The notes beneath the pieces are model-generated. The model had not been told where the DNA came from. It did not search any database and saw only the letters and a list, made by a program, of their open reading frames with translations. A DNA stretch of 64,000 nucleotides from JAJEFO01 sp965221845 (GTDB lineage Bacteria; Pseudomonadota; Alphaproteobacteria; Rhodobacterales; Rhodobacteraceae): NCBI GenBank assembly GCA_965221845.1, contig OZ244919.1:496001-560000 (forward strand), written 5' to 3'. The translations under genes and the position numbers were made by a program. Of this stretch, positions 45,475 to 54,661 are shown in pieces; the stretch's first letter is position 1; each line of letters begins with the position of its first letter.

Positions 45475-47313
45475 TCACAGGGCGCCTTCGGCGAGCAGCC
45501 TGTCGTGCCTGGCCTTGTCCCACCACCAGTAGTTGACGCCCCTGTCGTAGGGAGGCTTGACCTCCGGTCGCCCGAACACGTCCCAGTAGGCAATCCGGTG
45601 CGTCCCGCTGTACCAGTTCGGAACCCAGATCACGCGGTCCCGCAGAACCCTGTCGAGCGCCTTGGCGCGCACCTCCATCTCGGCCCTGGTGTCGGCGCCA
45701 ATGACCTCTTCAATCAGGGCGTCGACGACAGGATCGGCCAGTCCGGTCAGGTTGAACGTTCCCGGCGTATTGGCGCTCTCGCTCGAAAACAGGTTTCTCA
45801 GCTCGAGCGAAGGGCTCAGCGACAGCACGAAACGGGCGACGTAGATGTCGTAGTCGAAGTCTTCCTGCCTTTGTTCCAGCTCGGCGCTGTCAATCAGCTC
45901 GAAGCTCGCCTCAATGCCGAGAAGCTTCAGGTTCTCCGCGAAGGGCAGGACAATGCGCTCGAAGGCCGGCCCGTCATCGATGAACGAGACGCCAAGCACC
46001 TCGCCATCGGCATTGCGGCGCAGACCGTCATCGCCGAGCGTCCACCCCGCCTCTTCAAGAAGGGCGTTTGCCGCCCGGACAAGCCGGCGATCCGTCTTCC
46101 TCGTCGTGCTGACAGGCGGCACGAATGCCGGTTCGGTGAAAACGGTCTCCGGCAACTGGCCGCGGTATGGCTCGAGCACCGCCAGCTCCTCGCCTTCAGG
46201 CATGCCCTCCGCCTGCATCGACGTGTTTTCCCAGAAGCTGTCGAGCCGGGAATAGGATCCGTGGAACAGGGTCTCGTTCGACCATTCGAAGTTGAACATC
46301 ATCCCGATGGCCTCACGCACCCGCCGGTCCCGGAACTTGGGAAGCCGCGTGTTGAACCAGAAGCCCTGCGCGCCGGAAGGCCTGCCGTCATCAAGCGTCT
46401 CGCGCTTCACCCAGCCCCTCTCCAGCGCCGGGAAGTCATAGGCCGTAGCCCAAAGGGCCGAGAAGAACTCTTCGTGAAACAGGTAGATGCCTGCCTTGAG
46501 CGCCTCGAATGCAGCGGTGCTGTCGGCGAAATACTCGTAGCGGAAGCAGTCGAAGTTGTGCGTGCCCACGTTCACGGGCAGTTCGGCGGCCCAATAGCCG
46601 GGATTGCGACAATAGACGATCCGGCGGCCTGCGTCGACCTTGTCGACAACGTAGGGTCCTGAGCCGAGGGGAGGCTCCAGTGTGGACCGCGTGAAGTCCA
46701 CGGTCCGATAGTAGTGTTCCGGCAGCACGGGAATCTGGCCTACCTCGGATATCAGGTCCCGCGTGGCGACGCCCTCCGCGAACTCGACCCGAACCTCGCG
46801 GTCCGACAGCGCCTCGACGCCGGACACGTCCTCAAGCGCGATCCTGTAGCTGGGGCTTCCGTCGGTCCTCAGAGTCCTGATCGTCCAGGCTACGTCCGAT
46901 GCCGTCACCGGCTCTCCGTCGGAAAAGACCGCGTTGTCCCGCAAGGTGAACACCACCCAGGACCGGTCTTCCGGGTATTCCAGTTTCTCGGCCAGCAGGC
47001 CGTAGACCGCGTCGGCCTCGTCATGGGCACGCACCAGAAGCGTGTCATAGATCAGCCCGAGACCCTGCGCCGGCTCGCCAGCGAGGATGAACTGGTTCAG
47101 GCTGTCGAAGGTCTGGCTTGCCAGGGTGCCCCGAAAGCTCATCGTGCCCCCTTTGGGCGCATCCGGGTTCACGTAGTCGAAATGAGGGAAGTCCCGAGGG
47201 TACTTGAGTTCGCCGAAGGCGGAAATGCCATGGCTCGTGACCGTGTCTTGACGGCCATCGGCAAATGCCGCGCCTGCAAGGCCAAGAAGCATGCAGAATG
47301 TGGCTGACCGCAT
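45475..47313 (-). CDS. family 5 extracellular solute-binding protein (YejA-like)
   Basis: This 612-residue periplasmic protein has a signal peptide (MRSATFCMLLGLAGAAFA) and the YejA-type start HGISAFGELKYPRDFPHFDY, NPDAPKGGTMSF. The SBP family 5 signature region is YDTLLVRAHDEADAVYGLLA, and the C-terminus ends WYSGTHRIAYWDVFGRPEVK PPY. In E. coli the YejABEF system imports peptides. No permease or ATPase follows here, so it is an orphan or its partners were lost. A GAGGGAGA site precedes the ATG at 47313. Confidence 0.92.
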   Translation of the reverse strand: MRSATFCMLLGLAGAAFADGRQDTVTSHGISAFGELKYPRDFPHFDYVNPDAPKGGTMSFRGTLASQTFDSLNQFILAGEPAQGLGLIYDTLLVRAHDEADAVYGLLAEKLEYPEDRSWVVFTLRDNAVFSDGEPVTASDVAWTIRTLRTDGSPSYRIALEDVSGVEALSDREVRVEFAEGVATRDLISEVGQIPVLPEHYYRTVDFTRSTLEPPLGSGPYVVDKVDAGRRIVYCRNPGYWAAELPVNVGTHNFDCFRYEYFADSTAAFEALKAGIYLFHEEFFSALWATAYDFPALERGWVKRETLDDGRPSGAQGFWFNTRLPKFRDRRVREAIGMMFNFEWSNETLFHGSYSRLDSFWENTSMQAEGMPEGEELAVLEPYRGQLPETVFTEPAFVPPVSTTRKTDRRLVRAANALLEEAGWTLGDDGLRRNADGEVLGVSFIDDGPAFERIVLPFAENLKLLGIEASFELIDSAELEQRQEDFDYDIYVARFVLSLSPSLELRNLFSSESANTPGTFNLTGLADPVVDALIEEVIGADTRAEMEVRAKALDRVLRDRVIWVPNWYSGTHRIAYWDVFGRPEVKPPYDRGVNYWWWDKARHDRLLAEGAL

Positions 47314-48004
47314 TGAAATCTCCCTCGCGAATCTGTCCTGCGCGCAGCCGTCCCGCCCCGCATTGCTGCTGTCCGCGCACAAGCGGCCGGCCCCCGGCGG
47401 GCGCGCCGGCCGCTTGTGCGGCTCGTTACATGCGGATTGGGGTCGCGACAATGGCCCGCCTGTTCACGAACAGAGAACGTCCCGTTCATCTTGGCCCCCA
47501 ATCAGCTTGAGCGTCTCCGCCGGTCCGCGACGGCGGATGTCGCCGGCCTGCCGCAAGGCCGATGCGCCGGAGCGCATCGTGAACGCGACGGCGGAGCGCC
47601 AGGCGATGATGGAAGCGTCAGGGACGGCCTCGGTGCGCAAGGCCGCTGCAGGCTGCCTGTCCGATCCGGCGGAAAGGCACGCCACCTGAAGTCCTGCGGG
47701 CGCCTCTCGACCGCCGCGATGGCGGGCGTCTGCCGGCTGCCCGACGACGCCCTTCTCGAAGATCCCTGAGGGGACCTTGGCATCGACCGCCCGGCCGGTG
47801 GCCTGAAGACGCGCCGGACAAGGGCGCTTGCGAGCGGCATCGGCATGGTCATGGCAGACCTGAAGGAATCGATGCGCGCGCCGCTCAGCCATCCGACATC
47901 TGCGGTCACGCCCGCTGGACCACGTCGAGAGGTTTCCGCGCCTCCTGTCTTCCCCCTTCCCCAAGGCTTCGCCTGGCGAAAGGCGGCTCCGGTTCCGGGA
48001 GCAG
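47314..48004. other. 690-bp gap, possibly degraded mobile DNA
   Basis: A frame continuous with the Tn3 remnant extends through here but shows no recognisable motif. It is likely decayed sequence of a former transposon or neighbouring gene. Confidence 0.4.
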
Positions 48005-48345
48005 GCCTCGGCGTTCCAGGTGGCCGGCGGCCTTGTCCATGCAGGCGTGTTCCAGCACGTGATGGCGACGATGACCGGGTTGAGGGCCGTGACCCTCTTC
48101 TGCTGCGCCTCCCGGGAGCGGCCATGGATGCGTCCCTTGGAGTGGGTGAACGCGGCGTTGCCCAGACCGTGCCGGGTTTCGCTCTTGGAGAGACCGGCCT
48201 CGCGTTCCATCCGCAGCCGGCCGGGGGGGGGGCTCGATCCAGTCCGGGATGAAGGGCGTCCGTTCAATCCGCCCGATCTCGCCAAGCGCGCGACGGAGCC
48301 GGTCCTGCCTGCAGGCTCGGAGCTTGCGCCGCATGTGCGAGTGCA
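48005..48345 (-). pseudogene. Tn3-family transposase C-terminal remnant
   Basis: From about 48345: RRALGEIGRIERTPFIPDWI. After a shift at a run of ten G (48223-48232) come GLSKSETRHGLGNAAFTHSK GRIHGRS and VTALNPVIVAITCWNTPAW. These correspond to GRIERTLFTLDWL, GLNKGEARNALARAV and GLNLVVAAIVLWNT in Tn3-type transposases. The N-terminal 800 residues and both ends are missing. Confidence 0.65.
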
Positions 48346-48416
48346 TTGCACGCCATCGCACATGCAGCAAACTCACTTCCCCGCCGGCAGCGGTCAGGCA
48401 CGCCGCATTTGCGAAC

Positions 48417-48556
48417 TCAGCGAGCGACTTCATAGCGGCGAATGAACTCCGCATCAGGCACCACTCCGATTCCAGGACAATCAGGCACGGTCACATATCC
48501 GGCTTCTGACTTGACCTGGCCCTGGATATTCAACGGCTCTGACAGCAATTCGTCCC
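48417..48556 (-). pseudogene. C-terminal end of the enolase-superfamily gene split by the IS30 composite
   Basis: The frame reads RDELLSEPLNIQGQVKSEAG YVTVPDCPGIGVVPDAEF, stop at 48417. This is the closing strand of mandelate racemase/muconate lactonizing enzymes, including the PDCPGIGV motif. It joins exactly to the N-terminal part at 55970-57003 (which ends NLFRD) if one copy of the duplicated TCCC and the intervening 7.4 kb are removed. Confidence 0.8.
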
Positions 48557-49864
48557 GCCGCTTCCACTCCGAAGTGCAACATCAGCCAGCGAGGGGCGAA
48601 GCCCGAGCGGCGGCGGTCCCTTCACCGGGAGGCGTAGCCAGTCTTCCGGGGCGGTGCAAGCCCTGCCGGGCGCTGTCCGCGGCCCGCCGGACGCAGGGAG
48701 GGCGGAGCCCGACCGGAGGACGGCGGGCCGCGGACAGCGCGCATCTCCCCTCGGAGCCGCCCCCGGCGGCCCCGGAAGGCCCCCTCAGGGCGGCTGCGCC
48801 TGGTGGAAGGCCTCGGACGGGGTGAGGTAGCCCAGCGCCTTCCTCGGACGTGCGTTCAGCCGGTCCTGGACGGCCTTCACGGCCTCGTCCGTCACCTTGC
48901 GGAAGTCCGTGCCCTTCGGGAACCACTCCCGCACCAGCCCGTTCACGTGCTCGTTCAGGCCGCGCTCCCAGGAGTGGTACGGGCGCGCGAAGAAGAACCC
49001 CGCGCCCAGCGCCTCGGCCACCCTGGCATGGCCCGCGAACTCCTTGCCGTTGTCCGCGGTGACCGTGTGCACGGGGAGAGGGCCCAGCATGCCGGTCATG
49101 GCCGAGCCGACCGCGTCCGCCGTCTTCCTCTCGACCCTTTCGAGCAGCGTGTACTTGGACGCCCTGTCCACCAGGGAGACAAGCGCGCCGCTGTGGCCCT
49201 TGCCAACGATGGTGTCGGCCTCCCAGTCGCCGACCCGTTCCTTCGCCTCCACGACGTCCGGGCGCTCGGAGATGTCCACCCGGCCCGGGATGCGGCCGCG
49301 GCCCGCGTGGGCCCCGCCCTTCCGGTTCGGCTTCTTCCCGCGGCGGCGGAGATGCCGCCAGAGACCGCCGCCGGCCTTCCGGTCGGCGTGGATGCGCTCG
49401 TAGATCCACTGACGCCCCGCCATCGGCGCGCCCTCCTTGCGGAGGCGCCCGCTGACCTGCTCGGGGCTCCAGCCCTCGGCCAGCCGCTCCTCCGCCATGC
49501 GCCACAGCTCCGGCGTCATCTTGCGCGCCACCGACGAGGCCGCGCTGCGGCGCCTGTCCGCCTTGCGCTGGGCTTGCTTGTGGCGGTAGCCGCGCCTGCC
49601 GGAGTTGCGCCGCACCTCGCGCCAGACCGTCGTGCGGTCGCGGCCGAGCTGGCGGGCGATCGCCGGGCCGGAAAGCCCGCTTTTCCTCAGGGCGTGGATC
49701 TGGCAGCGTTCCGCATAGGTCAGGTGGCGATGGCCCTCGGGCATGACGGTCTCCTTCTCGCAACGAAGGAACTGTCGCCGCCGCCTGGCCGATTCGCAAC
49801 ATCATGTGTCGCCGAACGACCAGGAACACTGCATCAGGTGTTGCACTTCAGAGTGGAACGGGGG
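48557..49864 (-). mobile_element. IS30-family element, copy 3
   Basis: 1,308-bp copy, left arm of the composite transposon. Ends are GCCGCTTCCACTCCGAAGTG and CAGAGTGGAACGGGGG. The left flank is TCCC, and the right flank (AGGA) is internal to the composite and does not match. It carries the same internal 19-bp inverted repeat as the other copies. Confidence 0.92.
48785..49744 (-). CDS. IS30-family transposase, intact (copy 3)
   Basis: 319 residues, no frame damage, with the same HTH and DDE motifs as copy 2. Its variant pattern is ARPYHSWERG with DEAVKAVQDRL, plus KEGAPMAGRQ and MLGPLPVHT. The catalytic residues in DWEADTIVG, VTADNGKEFAGH and LNEHVNGL are all present. Confidence 0.92.
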   Translation of the reverse strand: MPEGHRHLTYAERCQIHALRKSGLSGPAIARQLGRDRTTVWREVRRNSGRRGYRHKQAQRKADRRRSAASSVARKMTPELWRMAEERLAEGWSPEQVSGRLRKEGAPMAGRQWIYERIHADRKAGGGLWRHLRRRGKKPNRKGGAHAGRGRIPGRVDISERPDVVEAKERVGDWEADTIVGKGHSGALVSLVDRASKYTLLERVERKTADAVGSAMTGMLGPLPVHTVTADNGKEFAGHARVAEALGAGFFFARPYHSWERGLNEHVNGLVREWFPKGTDFRKVTDEAVKAVQDRLNARPRKALGYLTPSEAFHQAQPP

Positions 49865-50322
49865 AGGATAAAGACGGAACGATTGACGGGAAACCCAAAT
49901 ACGCCCGCATTGTCATCCGCAACCGGAACCCTGCAATATCGTCATCCAGCCATCCGGCTGCACAACAATCAGGCAGAGACCAGGACAGGCCTGGCAAAGA
50001 AGGTTTTGAGCGAACCGTCACCCTGACCCAACCGGAACGCAGCCCGAAGAACCGCATGAAGGCGATCCGCAGGCATGGCGTGCGGTGTTTCGGCTGTGAA
50101 CTCGAAATGGCCGAAATGTACGGCGTGATCGCCGAAGGCTTCATCCACATTCATCATGTGAAGCCATTGGGCAAGGGCCGAGACCAGTCACCCCAGATCG
50201 ATGATCTGATCCCGCTTTGCCCGAACCGCCACGCTGTCGTGCACCTTGAGGACCCGCCCGTGACCCTTGAGCGACTGCGGGAGATTGTCGCCAACAACAA
50301 CCTGAAAGGAGACGTCCCATGA
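49865..50322 (+). pseudogene. HNH endonuclease, 5'-truncated by IS30 copy 3
   Basis: The open frame enters from the IS30 end and reads TVTLTQPERSPKNRMKAIRR, GVRCFGCELEMAEMYGVIAE GFIHIHHVKPLG, DDLIPLCPNRHAVVHLEDPP. CFGC, IHHVKP and LCPNRHAVVH form the HNH/beta-beta-alpha-metal site, as in McrA-type restriction endonucleases. The N-terminal specificity region is lost. It overlaps a 46-residue gene by ATGA. Confidence 0.75.
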
Positions 50323-50459
50323 CAAACGGTGTTCCTCAAAAGCCCTCCGAATATCCTCCCGTTGGCGATTTGTTAGACGTACCGGTTGACACTTATGACG
50401 CATCAGGCGACGGCAATCACCTATCGTTGAACCTTCAGGTGGCGAAGGCTGATGGGTAG
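50319..50459 (+). CDS. small hypothetical protein coupled to the HNH gene, 46 aa
   Basis: It begins MTNGVPQKPSEYPPVGDLLD in an ATGA overlap with the HNH stop and ends VAKADG. It is acidic. It could be a partner or inhibitor of the nuclease, judged only by coupling. Confidence 0.45.
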   Translation: MTNGVPQKPSEYPPVGDLLDVPVDTYDASGDGNHLSLNLQVAKADG

Positions 50460-50552
50460 GAGTCTGTAAAGAAGCGCTGGTGGACCCTGATTGTTTTTCG
50501 GCATGATCCACAGCAAACTGCTCAAAAGATTCGGAAAGCGCTTGATCAGTCG

Positions 50553-51563
50553 TCATGACCGCACTCCTCCATTGGCCCCGCTCCACATCCCGGTGTCGGC
50601 AATCAGGGCCTTGTAGGTGAGGCGCTTGCCGACCGTCAGGGCGACCACCCGCTCCAGCTGCTCCATCGTATCGCCCTCCCGCATGTTGTGCCGACCGGCG
50701 AACCCGTTGATGTAGCGGTGCAGGCGCTTCTCCGGGAACTTGTGGTGGACGCCCCTGTGCGCCCTCTTCAGCATTGACCAGAAACTCTCGATGCCGTTGG
50801 TATGGATGTCGCCCTCACGGACGGACTCATCAGCGGAGTGATTGACGGTCTCGTGCCGGAAGGCATTGATCACGTTCGGCAGCCGCCCATAGGCCCCGTG
50901 ATCGTCCGTGTAGACGGTGGATCCCCGTGCGGCATGGCCCGCGACAAACGGGATCAGGTCAATGGCACCGGTGGACTGCACAACCTGCGCCCGCACTTGC
51001 CTGCTGTCCCGGTCCTTCATACCGACAACGGCGGTCATGTCAACCGTCCCGCGCCCGGTGGCGGCCTTGCGCTCGGCATTGGACCTGTTGGCTCGGATGC
51101 CGCCCACATAGGTCTCGTCAACCTCATCCGGTCCACCCATCGGTGGCTCATCATCGTCCCGCCTGAACACCTCGCGGATGCGCCGGAGCATGAACCACGC
51201 CGTCTTTTGGGTCACGCCAATGTCCCGATGCAGTTTCATGGAACTGACACCCTTGAGGCTGGTCATGTGCAGATAGATGGCCAGCACCCACTTGCGCAGT
51301 GGCAGGGGTGAACGTTCCATGAGGGTGCCGGTCTTGACGCTGAAATACCGCTGACAGTCATGGCAACGGTACGGGAGCGGATGGGAGGCCTCCTTGCGGC
51401 ACTCGATGGTGCGCGCGCTGCCGCAGTACGGGCAGGCGCGACCCTCAGGCCAGACGCGGGCCTCGAACCATTTGCGCGCCGCGTCCTCGGTCGGGAACAT
51501 CTCCATCAGGTCGAAGATCGTGAGGCCCCTGCGGAAAGCCTTGCCAGGGGCGGCTTGGGTCAT
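50553..51563 (-). CDS. IS1595-family transposase
   Basis: This 336-residue ISXO2-like transposase starts MTQAAPGKAFRRGLTIFDLM. A zinc ribbon ACPYCGSARTIEC ... YRCHDCQRYFSVKTGTLM is followed by the DDE/N core: GPDEVDETYVGG, VYTDDHGAYG and HTNGIESFWSMLKRAHRGVH HKFPEKRLHRYINGFAGRHN. The frame is intact. Clear inverted repeats were not found, so its borders are unknown. An open frame on the same strand overlaps its stop by ATGA but lies antisense to the HNH gene. Confidence 0.88.
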   Translation of the reverse strand: MTQAAPGKAFRRGLTIFDLMEMFPTEDAARKWFEARVWPEGRACPYCGSARTIECRKEASHPLPYRCHDCQRYFSVKTGTLMERSPLPLRKWVLAIYLHMTSLKGVSSMKLHRDIGVTQKTAWFMLRRIREVFRRDDDEPPMGGPDEVDETYVGGIRANRSNAERKAATGRGTVDMTAVVGMKDRDSRQVRAQVVQSTGAIDLIPFVAGHAARGSTVYTDDHGAYGRLPNVINAFRHETVNHSADESVREGDIHTNGIESFWSMLKRAHRGVHHKFPEKRLHRYINGFAGRHNMREGDTMEQLERVVALTVGKRLTYKALIADTGMWSGANGGVRS

Positions 51564-52046
51564 TGTGCGTCTCCCAATGCCTATGGGAATCAATATAGTG
51601 CAGCCGCTCTGCAAATCAAGTATATAATCCCCTAAAAAAAAGGGATTTATAAACAAAGGGCGCCGGTCCCACAGGCCGCCCCTGGCATGTGGGACCGGCG
51701 CCCCTTGGTCAGCGGATGCGCACCCCGTCCTCATGGACATGGCCGTCCGGATCGTTACAGCCGGAGGGCAGGCTGCGGCCGCAGCCCCCGCCACTTGAGA
51801 AGAAGGCGATGGTGCGGGTTTTCCTGACTGCAAACGGCTTGGGGTTGGCCGTAATTTCAGAAACCCGGAAGGCCATCATGCCGCTGCCGATGCCCCCGCG
51901 CCAAGGCCCTTGATACTTGTGCGTGCACTGACGCGCGAACCCCTGTCTACGCCTTGTTTGAGAATGTCGAAAGCGGCGCCGCGTGAATGAGTTCCTGGCG
52001 TAGTTCGTGGAAGTTCAGGCGTGGCATTGCAGCATCCCCGATCACG
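51564..52046. other. 483-bp gap with a strong hairpin
   Basis: The region upstream of the IS1595 gene contains an AT-rich stretch with an inverted repeat around AATCCC/GGGATT (51625-51650). It also has the 16-bp-stem hairpin at 51658-51703. A minus-strand frame ending at about 51711 (MAFRVSEITANPKPFAVRKT) lacks a clear upstream part and is not called as a gene. Confidence 0.45.
51658..51703 (-). terminator. 16-bp-stem hairpin, likely terminator
   Basis: Arms GGGCGCCGGTCCCACA (51658-51673) and TGTGGGACCGGCGCCC (51688-51703) pair perfectly with a 14-base loop. On the minus strand the stem is followed by TTTGTTTATAAATCCC and a run of eight T, so it would stop transcription coming from the 52-kb side before the IS1595 gene. 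Confidence 0.55.
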
Positions 52047-52597
52047 TCAGTCGTCGTCCAGGATGTCGAAATACACATGTTCGCGGGGATTGTCGGCCAA
52101 AGCGATTATCAACCGGTTGGTGGGATTGTCCTTGACCCCGTTATCATGTGGCGACCCAACAATAAAACCTGCAAATGCTTCGCGCGCTGATATGACACCG
52201 CATATAAGTCCAAGGCTTTCGGAACCCCATGGGCGAACCTGTGCTCCTACAACTTTGGCCGCAGCGCTTTTGCATTCGTTGCCACTGCATGGGGTCGTGT
52301 CCCAGACATTCATGCAGAAACCCACTTCTTCTAGCACATTGGCACCTAGACCAGGGCAACCGGCCATCCTATGGACTTGAATCCCGTTTTGGCCGTAGTC
52401 TGAATTATTTTCATTCATGGTGCCAGCACCCAGAAATATAAACTTTTCCAGGGTGAACAGGCGTCTGTCATTGCATTGTTCTGCTGTCGGCATCTGCGCC
52501 TGCGCCGGTCCTGCAAGCAGCAGGAAGCCCAGCATCGCGGCGGCAGCGAGGGCCGTCAGTCTAGCGGTGGGGGGGGGGGGGGGGGGTGACGTCGCAT
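52047..52597 (-). CDS. secreted cysteine-containing protein, frame controlled by a poly-C tract
   Basis: ATG at 52597 gives MRRH, then 18 C in the coding strand. As written, this frame stops after seven prolines. With 19 or 16 C it would continue TARLTALAAAAMLGFLLLAG PAQAQ, a full signal peptide, into a 137-residue mature protein (MPTAEQCNDRRLFTLEKFIF ... FVDILDDD-like end HVYFDILDDD) with cysteines in AGCPG, FCMNVWD, TPCSGNECK and LICG. The gene therefore looks switched off in this assembly. No family recognised; it shares tract and signal style with the fragment at 28556-28692. Confidence 0.65.
52569..52586. repeat. homopolymer tract of 18 G (poly-C in the gene)
   Basis: Eighteen consecutive G on the plus strand begin at the fourth codon of the minus-strand secreted-protein gene. 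The length is one base short of the in-frame state. Such long tracts slip during replication and are also hard to sequence, so the true length may vary between cells or be misassembled. Confidence 0.85.
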
Positions 52598-52694
52598 GGA
52601 AAATTCCTCCAGTTGTTTGATGGCTCCTACGCTACAACCTCTGCCTCGGTACAGGCAAGAGAAAATTTCAAAGTGAGACACTACCCGGCTCAGG

Positions 52695-54514
52695 GGGTGT
52701 GTCCGGAATTTTGCACTGATTTCCAGCTTGAACCTTGATTGGTGATTCGCGGTCTGTCTTGATGTCCTCAACGGCGCGGCTGTGGCAACGATGCTGCGGA
52801 CCTGCCGGCAACAGGGACAATCGCGGCAGGGTTGAAGCAGATGACAGACATTCAGGACGAAGGCGCGGATCCTTTCCGCTTCCGGGACACGGGAATCGCG
52901 GAGGCGTTGCTACGGCTGGGCCCGGAAGCGGCGGCGGCGCATCCGGGGGTGCTGACGCGATGCGGCGGCACATGGGTCCGTCACGTTTGCGACGGCGGGA
53001 CGGTCGGGGTCCGGGAGGTCTCCGGGGCGGAGCTTGAGGCGCTTCAGGTCCGCATCCGGGACTTCCGGGACCGCATGGAGCCGTTGCCTGCCCTCGCCCG
53101 GGCTTCCGGAGACGCGGAAAGCGGGGACGCGCTGAAGGGCGCGGCGCTGGCCGATGCCGCAAGGGCCTTCGGCCAGGACTTCGGCCGCGTGCTTGGGGAA
53201 CCGGACGGTGCGCGCCCCGATCCCGGCGCGATGGAGCTGCAGCTTCGGGACAGCGCGCTGTCGGGGTCCGCCGCCGCGTGCCGGGCGGTTCTCGAGGCCA
53301 GGGACGCGGAGCTTCCCGCCCCCGAGTGCCCGAGATGCGGGCGGGCGACGAGCGGCGACGGCGGAAGGTCCCGAAGACCTTCCTGACGCGCCTGGGCGAG
53401 GTCGCGGTGAGGCGGAGCCACTGTCATTGCCGCCGCTGCGGCGAGGGCAAGGTCCCGCCCGCCGGCTTCCTGGGGCTGGAGGGGACGTCGATGTCCCCGG
53501 GGCGGAGCGGATGATCGCGGAGCCTGCGGCAGAAGTGCCGGTCCGCAGGGCGCAGGGCCTCCTCAAGGAGCTTTCGGGCCTGTCGGCAGGCCGTTCGCGC
53601 CTTTGGGAGAAGGCCGTCGGGCCTGGCGGGGATGCCGTACGCTTCGAGCGGGAAGAGGTCGCGCCGACGGGCGGGGAACGTCCCGAACGGATCTACGCCC
53701 CGGTCGACGGCACCGGCGTCCCGATGCGCGGGGACGCGCCCGGGGGCCGTGCGGGCAAGGGGGAGGACGGCCGGGCCGGCACGCGCGAGGCGAATCTCCT
53801 GCGCCTCTGCGAGATGGCGCCGGACCCGGGGACCGGCAAGGCGAAGACGGTGCCGGGGAGCGTCACGCAGTCGGCGGCGACCGGCAGCGCGGCCGCTCCC
53901 GGGCACGGCATGTCCGCCTTCGAGGCCCGTCTCAGGCGCGAGGCTCAGAGGCGCGGGGCGCGGGGCGCGGGGCGCATGGCGCATGGCGCGCGCGGGATCG
54001 TGATCGTCCCGGACGGCGCGCCGTGGACCGGGAACGCCGCGGACAGGGTCTTCGGCACCGGCAACGTGAATTGCATCCTCGACCGGTTCCATGTCCTGGA
54101 GACCCTGCGGACCGCGGTCCGGGCCATGGAGCCGGACCCGGCGGAGGGGGAACGGCGCCACGGGCGGCTGGAATCCCTGATCAGGGCGGGCAGGACCGGG
54201 CCGGTGATCCGGGAGCTGTCGCGGCACGCGGAACGGCACGAAGAGGTCGCGAAATGCGTCGGGCACTTCCGCGGAAACCTTCACAGGATGCGCTACGGCG
54301 ACTGTCGCGCGAAAGGCATGCCGGTGGGATCCGGGGTCATCGAGGGAGGCTGCAGGCCGGTGGTCCGCGGGCGCATGGGGAAAGGCGGCGCCCGATGGTC
54401 AATGAAGGGGGCCAACAGCATCATGGCGCTGGGGCGCCGCTCGCCCGACAACCGGATGACCGACCTGTTCGACTGGCGCCGGGCCGCCTGAGCGGGATAA
54501 ATCCGGACACACCC
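52695..54514 (+). mobile_element. ISKra4-family element with 9-bp target duplication
   Basis: The 1,820-bp element has inverted ends GGGTGTGTCCGGAATTTTGC at 52695 and, complementary, at 54514 (GGGTGTGTCCGGATTTATCC). It is flanked by identical 9-bp duplications CGGCTCAGG at 52686-52694 and 54515-54523. Duplication length and GGGTG tips match the short element at 3706-4290, supporting a common family. Confidence 0.88.
52842..54491 (+). pseudogene. ISKra4-family transposase with two frameshifts
   Basis: Frame 1 runs from MTDIQDEGADPFRFRDTGIA to ELPAPECPRCGRATSG. Near 53350 the frame changes to KVPKTFLTRLGEVAVRRSHC HCRRCGEGKVP. Near 53505 it changes again to AERMIAEPAAEVPVRRAQGL and then runs intact through APVDGTGVPMRGD, IVPDGAPWTGNAADRVFGTG, ILDRFHVLETL, GMPVGSGVIEGGC and GARWSMKGANSIMALG. 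Catalytic positions remain but the protein cannot be made as one chain. Confidence 0.8.
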
Positions 54515-54661
54515 CGGCTCAGGCAGCGCCTGCTCCCTGTTCATGGGCGGCAGGGGCTGCGCACGGGTCGGCCGGCGACAGGTCGGCCTGTGAAACGTCA
54601 AAGGATAGCAGGTGTCGGTATTCCGGCATCGTATATAAGTCCCTCCCTCCCATATAATTGC

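Noticed and set aside
48223..48232. Run of ten G as a third contingency tract
   Set aside because: It lies inside a Tn3 transposase remnant that is already broken and truncated, so it has no gene to switch.
50188..50556. 122-residue minus-strand frame starting MTTDQALSESFEQFAVDH in ATGA overlap with the IS1595 stop
   Set aside because: It runs antisense through the well-supported HNH gene and its small partner, and matches no family I know.
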